Positions 57,206-64,000 of a stretch of 64,000 nt of DNA are shown here, one piece after another. A model generated the notes under the pieces. It worked only from the letters and a program-made list of their open reading frames with translations. It did not search any database and had not been told where the DNA came from. This DNA is from Desmodus rotundus (Eukaryota > Chordata > Mammalia > Chiroptera > Phyllostomidae), in the NCBI RefSeq assembly GCF_022682495.2, contig NC_071389.1:184745556-184809555 (forward strand). Direction: 5' to 3'. A program made the translations under genes and the position numbers. Numbering within the stretch: position 1 is the first letter of the stretch; the number at the start of each line of letters is the position of its first letter.

Positions 57206-58649
57206 AGGAACCAACGACAAATAAAAGGCTGAGTGTCTTCTTGCCCCAGAGGAAGTAAGGAACCGGAACTTGAATTTGGCTCAGTAACTTCCACTTCTTC
57301 AGCACTCTGCCACCCTAGCCTGCTTTCCCTCTGGTGCTTCCCCTTGTTTGTAAATTTGTTCTGAATGCCCTCCCTCTTCTCTCTCTTCAAACCCCTAAAT
57401 CCTGCACTTGCTGGTGAAGTTCTGTGTCAGCCCGTTATCTGATCACAGTAGTTTGCAGCGAGTGACAATGACTAGTAGATCAAGCTCTCTCCAGTGGCAT
57501 TTGCACTGTGACTTCAGCCAGTGTGGTCTTCTCTGCTTCAGCCAGTCTCAAGGAAACGCGTGTGAGGGGTGATCTGTTTATCTCTTTTTCTGGAGGGATT
57601 CTGGGGTCTTTGTACTTACATGAAACCTTCCCATCTCATCCTCCTCTCTAGGCTTCCAAGGACCAACACGTAAAGTAGGTTGGGCATGGGCTTTCCCCTT
57701 TGTTTTAGTACATTTCCTGAACGGAAGTTGCTATTTTATTTTTAGCATTTGGGAGGTGGTAAAAGAGGCACCTCTCTGTTCTCTCTCCCCTTTCTCCTCT
57801 CTCTCTCCCCTCCCCGCCTCACTACATGTGTGTGCATGTGGATGCCTGCACCCTGATGGAGCTCACGATAGTTAGCAATCTTGATAACAAAGGCAGAGGC
57901 AGGATGCAAATCCCAGCAGTCAAATAATACACTTGAGATGCTTTGTGAACTCTGTGTGGACCTCAGGAATCCAGCCACAGACGTGTCCTTGGCAGCCATC
58001 TCCTTAGGGGAGCCAGGTGAAGCTTTTCTGTAGGTGATACTGTCCAAGAGTATAGCATTGCGGAAAGAAGATTTGAGGGCAAAATCTTGAGCAAGACTGC
58101 CATTTAATGAAGGGGAAGATGAAGAAGAGGTACTAAAACTTCTATTATTGTTATTATTACTATCATTCCCAGTGCCTGTCGAGGGAGTCAGCTAACCTAA
58201 GGAACCACATTCAATTTAAAAAAAATATTTGCTGCATACCCACTCTGAGCAAAGAGTAGGTATGCACCGAATATTTGAGAAAAGCATGGAGATGATTTTC
58301 CATTAGATACTTTAGTGTTAAATTTTCTAAAATAACTTAGTTTGATGGTCAGTTAATTCAACAAACACATTGTCAGCTTTTTATGTATCTAGCAAGTTCA
58401 TTATCACAGAGTGTTGGTTGGGGGTAGCTCCTGCCCCTAAACTTTCTATACAGTTATGTTCAGGCCCTCGAGTACAGGACCCTATCCAAGTACTCTGCCC
58501 CCACCCCCAGACCCTCTCACTTCAGCATCACTAATCACTGTAGATTTTCTGAGATGGTTTTGATCTCACATATTCTATTTGGAGGCTTAGAAGCAATAAG
58601 ACCATCCAAAATTTTAAAATTCTCTCTTCTCTAATTAAAACTTCTCTTT
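57206..58649. other. unique non-coding DNA
   Basis: No gene recognised. There is a CT-rich stretch at 57775-57815. An open frame on the minus strand at 57742-58047 includes that stretch and is unsupported. Confidence 0.4.
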
Positions 58650-59160
58650 TGTGATGGATGGATTGTACCGATGGCCTCAATGCTTCATTCTGGCCTGCAT
58701 CTAAGTCATTTACATGTGAATTTTCAGTTCCTCCAATCTAGAGGTAAAATGTATCTTGCAACTTGATTCTCCATTGGTCCGGTAGCTTCCTTTGAGCGAG
58801 CTAGCAGGTACGTTAGCAAACAGAGGCGTCGACAAGCGCTTGCAGGTTTTTGTTTCTCTGTCTTTGTCGTAGAACATGCCCAGGAGAGCATATTATAGGA
58901 CAGGACACGTGAGCAGAGCCACGTTGCCCTCGTTGTCTGAGCTGAGACTAGCCCAGATCGGTGGACTCTCATACCCCGACAGACTAGAGCCAACTGCCAG
59001 ATGTGAGGGAGCCAGCGTAGACCAGAAATTTCCAGTCAAGCACTCCCTGGATTGCTGGCCCACAGGCTCGCCTGCTGCGCAAGTGCGTATTGCTTTCAGC
59101 CGCTGCGTTTTCAGCCAGTTTGCTGGCCAGCATTGCTGCGGCCAGCGATAACTGATCGTG
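58650..59160 (+). mobile_element. possible LTR-derived segment, CpG-richer
   Basis: Start words 'gatggcctcaatgcttcattctggcc' and 'gtgaattttcagttcctcc', then repeated 'gacacgtgagcagagcc', 'gatgtgagggagccagcgtagacc' and 'ctggcccacaggctcg', resemble MaLR/ERVL-type LTRs that carry such repeats. 58795-59155 has visibly more CG dinucleotides than its surroundings. The family is not resolved. Open frames on both strands across the CpG-rich part (about 90 codons) have no other support. Confidence 0.4.
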
Positions 59161-59229
59161 CTTCCCGCAAATGTTGGGAACTGGGAAGCTGTCTTCCATT
59201 TGGCTTCTGTTAAACAAAAATGGAGTGCC

Positions 59230-59440
59230 TTCTATTAGCAAAGCATTGTGCAAAATGCTTTACTAGATTATTTTACTTAATCCTGACAACAGTATTATCT
59301 AGAAGATAGATAATGTTATTGTCCAAAATTCAGAGGCAAGGAAATTGAAGCCTAGGGAAGGTTAAGTGACTTTCCCAAGGAAGTAAACTATAGGAAACAG
59401 CTGGGAGTCAAACCCTGGGATGCCTTTGGAGCCTCCAGGC
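59230..59440 (-). mobile_element. MIR SINE, antisense
   Basis: Antisense MIR: 'ttttacttaatcctgacaacagtattatc', 'ttcagaggcaaggaaattgaagcctagggaaggttaagtgactttcccaagg' and 'gctgggagtcaaaccctggg' (in pieces). A clear copy with its promoter-end words on the right. Confidence 0.82.
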
Positions 59441-60838
59441 TCTCACCGTTGGTGCTTGCTGTTGACTCCACTGGATCCTCCCTCCCACACCTCTGCCCTC
59501 CTGTGAGGAAAACGCCCTGTGTTCCCACCTGGGATTCCCAGACCACTTTTATACTTAGCTCCCCAAAATACGACTCTTGGCACAACTAGTGTAAACAGCC
59601 ATCTTCCCCATTAGTCTGGAGGTTCTTTTGAGGGTAAGGACAGTAAAATACTTATTGTTTCCCTCCACCCACAGCTACTCTGAAATAGAAGTTTTAAAAA
59701 GTAACGATCCTATTCAAGATTAAGAAAATCTAATTATCTCCCCAAAGCAACTTATACAAAAGTAGAGAAAAAATTACTGTAGAATATATATTTAAACATA
59801 TACCTATTTTAAAAAGCACCATTATCCTATATTAGTTTATTTGGTGGAATGCACAGTAGAGAGTTTTTCCATTTTTGTAAATAGTTTTAGGTACAGGATG
59901 TTTGAATTTTGTGTCTACAGAAGTGAAACTCTCCTGACTCATGTTTTATTAGCTAAATATTTAGCTAATAAATATCCTAATAAATATTAGCTAAATATAG
60001 GGGGCTGATATAAAACTAGCATGGAATAATTTCTATTTTTGCAATTACTTTCTGCATTTAAGAAACTTTTATGATTTAGTTACTGTATTTTAGGTATCCT
60101 GCCAGCAGGTGGCGACAGGATGCCAGACATAAGGTCCACACACTAAGGAATTTATATGCTTTCTGAGGTTCCAAGTAACAGTTCTTTCCTTGAGTTCAAA
60201 AATAAAATGAGACCGCAGATATTTAATTTAACATACTACATCTCTTTAGCAAAATAGCTAAACTTAAACTCTAAATCAGCCTTAAGCATCTTTCAAGCAG
60301 ATATAAGTCCTAAGCTACAAAATCACCTGCCTTGTCTCTCTCCTCTCTGGCTTTGAATTATTTGCAGAATGGGATGATTCTAACATTAATCTTGTATACT
60401 CGTTTGGGTGATGATGTTAACCATTATGATTCACTGAGTCTTTATTTATTATCACGGCATTGCCATGGCAGCCTGTACGTCAGGCTTCAAATTCTTAAAA
60501 GTTTCTTTTTTTTTTTCCCTAACAAAAACATACTCTGGCTTCTATTTCATCTACAAAGGTAGAGGCTTATATTTTCAATTTGAACTCGGATCTTCTCCCT
60601 AGGTATACCCAAAGCATTTCCCCAACAGAAAAGCATGAAAAATGTGTTTGCATTTTATGGAAAACTTCTTTTCTTTTCTTTTTTTTTTTTACACTATAGA
60701 ATAACACATTAGAATGTTTCCCCTCTCAAAGCTCCTCTAGAAACACAGAGCCAGTTTACTGCATTTACCTATTTAACCGCAATGGAAATGGATCTCCTTA
60801 GCAACAGGCTCTGCCCTAAATATCTCCAGAACAGAGTT
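59441..60838. other. unique DNA with palindrome and CTCF-like site
   Basis: No gene is seen. A perfect 26-base palindrome is at 59946-59971 and a CTCF-like core at 60102-60116. T-runs lie at about 60509-60519 and 60680-60690. Confidence 0.45.
60102..60116 (+). promoter_or_regulatory. CTCF-binding motif (good core match)
   Basis: CCAGCAGGTGGCGAC matches the 12-base CTCF core CCASYAGRKGGC fully. This is the best CTCF match seen in the window and lies in unique DNA, not in a known CTCF-carrying SINE. CTCF sites anchor chromatin loops in an orientation-dependent way. Occupancy cannot be judged from sequence alone. Confidence 0.45.
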
Positions 60839-61044
60839 TTGGGTTTTTTTAAATTTTTATTGTTATTCAATTACACTTGTCTGCCTTTTCTCCCCATCCC
60901 TCCACCCCACCCTAGCCGAACCCACCTCCCTCCCCCACCTCCACCCTCCCTCTTGATTTTGTCCTTGTGTCCTTTATAGTAGTTCCTGTAATCCCCTGTC
61001 CTCACTGTCCCCCCCCCACCTCCCCCCTGGCTGTTGTTAGATTG
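60839..61044 (-). mobile_element. short L1 3' insertion with target duplication
   Basis: A 5'-truncated L1 3' UTR on the minus strand. It begins on the plus strand with a T-rich tail ('ggttttttt'), then 'tattgttattcaattacact' and 'tctccccatccctccacccc', the 3' end of bat-type L1. Perfect 12-base duplications CAGAACAGAGTT flank it at 60827-60838 and 61045-61056. The perfect duplication suggests it is young compared with its neighbours. Confidence 0.93.
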
Positions 61045-61056
61045 CAGAACAGAGTT

Positions 61057-61959
61057 CTTAAAGAAACAAAAGTCCTCATGCCATATTAGAAATCTGAGCA
61101 AAATACAGAATAAAAAGCTCCATTATAATTAATGATACCATTTTTAAGGGAGCAGTTTCAGTGAAAAGGAAAGACTGAGCTACTTCAAAAAGCCTTCAGA
61201 AATTCCTAGGTTTAAGGCTCACCAAGCTGAAACTTTGGAACGGATTCTGGTAAGGTTAAATTTATGGAAAATACATTGAGGATGAGTACACCCCTAAAGC
61301 CTGAGCTATCACCCTGCTCTACCCCAAGGTCTTCTGCTTCAAGAATAAAAAGGAACTGGGTGACTGAGAGTCAAGGGTGAAAGCTGTGTAGTTGGGGGGA
61401 AACACACTAGCAATTCCGCATCTAAGCAGAGTCAGAAAACACCGCGGTTGGGGTTGCGGAGGTGCGGGGGTGGGGTGCGGAGACCCCCCCATAGTTTTAT
61501 CCTGAATGTTGCTCCACAAAACGGAGTCATTCCCTCTCACATTCACCTGCTCTTGGGGCGGGAGCACTCTGAGCAGCACTAAGCAGTAAGGGGACTGACA
61601 GAGCTGATAGGAAAAGATGATACCTGTCGGGCGAGATGGGAGAGGCCAAGGCAGGAGAAAAGGGCACGAGGCTCGGAGTGGGGACTAGGGAAGCTGAGCA
61701 GTGATTCCTCGAGGCTAGAGTCTGCACTACGCACTGGGCTATCTAGTTCTAACCAGCGAGAACTGGGAGGGAGGAGCAAAAGGCACCTGAACGGTGCAAG
61801 CGTGTTCCAAAGAAGCAGGCCAGCTCCCAGCCTAACTCTGGGAGAGGGACCTGGGGAAGAGATAAAGAAAAAGGTAGAAGCAACATAAAAATAAAACAGG
61901 GAGAGCAGAGGATGGCATGGATATTAAAAAGCTTTCACGGGATTTTGAGATTCGCAGGA
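61057..61959. other. unique DNA with G-rich block
   Basis: No gene recognised. 61445-61480 has several G-runs with G-quadruplex potential. Minus-strand open frames here (up to 86 codons) are Pro/Ser-rich and unsupported. Confidence 0.4.
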
Positions 61960-62095
61960 AACTGATGACACCAGCAGGGCAGATGTTATTACCCTCTATT
62001 TATAAACAAGAAACCGAGGCTCGGAGTCAATGACTTCTTAAAGGCCACATACTGAGTGGCAGATATAAGATTCAAAATCAAGTGACCCGATTCCA
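61960..62095 (-). mobile_element. MIR SINE, antisense
   Basis: Words 'gatgttattaccctctatttataaacaagaaaccgaggctcggag', 'ggccacatactgagtggcag' and 'agattcaaaatcaagtgacc' (in pieces) follow antisense MIR. Confidence 0.75.
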
Positions 62096-62574
62096 AGAAA
62101 AAGATGAAAGAAGAGAGGATGCGTTGGAAGCACTGAAACACACCATATGTCCTACTCCTTTTTATAAATAGGAAGTCAGCTTTTCACATAACCAAGGCTT
62201 AGCCTTTTAAGGGCCAAAGTGAAACAATTTTAGGCACTATTGAAAAGCATTTCTGAAATGTATTATACTTGACCTCGAATACTGACTGTATTTTACCTTC
62301 TTGATACATAGGGTTAAAAAGGGGCAGATTGAATCAATATGTATGGACTTCCAATTCAGGGATATCCTGGGGCTCTCATGAGGCATATCGATTTTATTGC
62401 TGTCATGCCTAACACATCCATGGCTAGAAATAGCTGTAGAGCAGAATCGGCTGACTCAGCCGCTTCTTCTCTCACACTCAGCTCCACCTTGTTAAGTGGC
62501 TTCTGCCCCTGCCTACTGCTTCTGATCCTGTCACTCCCCTGATTAAAATCCTCTTAATGGATCCTTGCTGATTA
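62096..62574. other. unique DNA, weak L2-like words
   Basis: No gene is seen. 62500-62570 carries 'gatcctgtcactcccctgattaaaatcctc', an L2-like phrase too short for a firm call. Confidence 0.4.
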
Positions 62575-62725
62575 CAGCAGCATGCTTTTTTAATCCCAGC
62601 CTGCACACTAAAATATCCTGGGGAGCTTTGAAGAAGAACCTCTCAACGCCCAGGTGCCACCACCAAAGATTCTGCTTCAACTGTTCAGGTGCGGGGCTCT
62701 GGCCCACCGGGATTAATCACAGGCT
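62575..62725 (-). mobile_element. MER5-type hAT fragment
   Basis: Words 'cctgcacactaaaatatcctggggagctttgaag', 'cccaggtgccaccacc' and 'gattctgcttcaactgttcaggtgcgggg' (in pieces) follow MER5A on the minus strand. Confidence 0.7.
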
Positions 62726-62734
62726 ACATGGACA

Positions 62735-64000
62735 TGGGCTTCTTTCTGGTCAAGATGGTGTAGCAGAGGTTGGATTTACCCTCCCACTTGACACAATGAA
62801 AAAATACAGACAAAGTAAATGAAACACTGGTTTTCAAGACATTGCTCATGAGGCAAGAAGGACATTAATCCCTGAGAGATGAGAAGCAAGCAAAGTCAGC
62901 CCTACAGTTGTCCTAGTTTACCACCTTGAGGGAATCCCCAGGCCAGTGCAGGAAGGGACCCGGGGGCCTGGACAAAATTTTGGATTGAGAAGATGGAGGT
63001 GAGAGTCCAGGGGGACTAAGTGGCTCCCGTTTTCTGGGCAGAGTGCTGGACGGGGAGAGTCCCGATCAGCACCCGTGTGGGAGGGCACTATCTGAGGTCA
63101 GATTTAAAAAAAAACACCTGAAAAGATTATAGTGGGAATAGCACTTAGAATTCAAACAGGGTTGGTGATAGTTCGCACTACTCGGACTGGGGAGCTTGGG
63201 AACTCACAGGCGTTGCTAGAATGCTCAGAGCCTCTTGCCTCAGTTGTGTGGAAGTCAGTACTAGCCATAGACCAAAGGGTGCTCTGGTCTTGCCTAACAA
63301 ATCAAGACCCGAAAAACCAAGCCTGAAAAGATCAAAGTGTATACAAGGAGCTTCTCTGCATCCCAGAACAAAGCTCAAGAATATGTATAGGAATACAAAA
63401 ATATCCAGCACACAACGACGTAAAATTCAGAATGTCTGGCATACAATGAAGCTTACTGAGCATGCCACGAATGATGAGAATCAATCAATCAATCAAAACC
63501 AACCCCGAACTGACACGGTGTTGGAGTTAGAAAATGAGAGCATTAAAAACAGTTATTATAACCACATTCCATACATTCGACAGGTTTGAGGATGAAGTGA
63601 AACCTAGAATACAAGGGCATTCAAACAGTTATTATAACTGCATTCCATGAGTTCCACAAGTTAGAGAAAAGATTGAGCAGTTAGATAGAGACTTGGGAAA
63701 CATAAAAAGGACTCAAGTCTAACCACTGGGGATGGAAACTATAGTCTCTGAGATGCAAAATATGCTGGAGAGGAGTGATGGCAGACTAGATATTACAAGG
63801 AGAAAATGTTAGTGAACTTGAAGACATAGCAATAGAAACTATCCAAATGAATCACAGAGAGAAAAAATCTTGAAAAAATGAATAGAGCATTGGTGAGCTG
63901 TGGACCAACTTCCAATGGCTTCATATACCTGTGATTGGAGTTTATCCATGGAGAGGAGAGAAAAAGCAGGACAGAAAACAATATTTTAAGAATTAACAAC
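62735..64000 (+). mobile_element. old L1, 5' UTR and start of ORF1, runs off the edge
   Basis: Starts near 'ggtcaagatggtgtagcagagg', an old L1 5' end. Then come 'atccagcacacaacgacgtaaaattcagaatgtctggcat', 'aaccaaccccgaactgacac', 'acagttattataac' (present twice), 'gttagtgaacttgaagacatagcaatagaaactatcc' and 'agagcattggtgagctgtgg' (in pieces), which lead into ORF1. Frames are broken; the 122-codon frame at 63221-63589 is in the leader. The element continues beyond 64000. Confidence 0.88.

Noticed and set aside
63221..63589. 122-codon open frame near the right edge
   Set aside because: It lies in the leader region of an old L1, upstream of ORF1, and includes a simple (AATC)n run.
1..64000. CRISPR arrays, operons, phage or bacterial systems
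   Set aside because: No regularly spaced repeats, ribosome-binding sites or dense coding; the repeat content is that of a mammal.

Overview
The window is nuclear DNA of a placental mammal, almost certainly a bat (Chiroptera, probably Yangochiroptera). The main evidence is two tRNA-derived SINEs whose body matches the bat VES family (4946-5121 and 45390-45598), several LINE-1 3' ends of the type common in bat genomes, and a background of ancient mammalian repeats (L2, MIR, MER1, MER5, MLT1). There are no operons, ribosome-binding sites, prokaryotic genes or CRISPR arrays. The DNA reads as intergenic or intronic. No complete protein gene is visible, and nearly every open frame of 60 to 170 codons lies in repeat DNA or lacks coding character.

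Layout. 1-9 kb: an MER5 fragment, GC-rich unique DNA with G-runs, L2 ends, an MLT1 LTR split by a VES SINE, and an antisense L2 split by a small inverted-repeat transposon with TA flanks. 9-17 kb: a short L1 tail, a 73-bp local duplication, and long L2 stretches in both orientations. 17-21 kb: a cluster of hAT elements, including an asymmetric copy and a palindromic relative 1.6 kb apart, plus MER1A and MER5A. 22.9-25.3 kb: antisense L1. 25-29 kb: MIR and L2. 29.2-31.3 kb: repeat-poor DNA. 31.3-36.0 kb: two rearranged L1-type elements, tail to tail. 36-44 kb: mostly unique DNA with scattered old repeats. 44-49 kb: an ERV1-like LTR, a MaLR-type LTR, a VES SINE, and an internally deleted mariner. 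49-58 kb: unique DNA, one well-formed candidate exon on the minus strand (51356-51544), MIR and L2. 58-64 kb: an unresolved LTR-like segment, a CTCF-like site, a short L1 insertion with target duplication, MIR and MER5, and the 5' part of an old L1 leaving the right edge.

The strongest gene evidence is the 189-bp candidate exon: a pyrimidine-rich AG acceptor, a GT donor, exactly 63 open codons and non-repetitive composition. I do not recognise the protein. I found no convincing new biological system. The most interesting signals are transposon structures: the fold-back hAT derivative, the ORF1-only L1-type element, the chimeric L1 beside it, and the mariner deletion derivative. Repeat family names come from remembered consensus sequences, not from a search.
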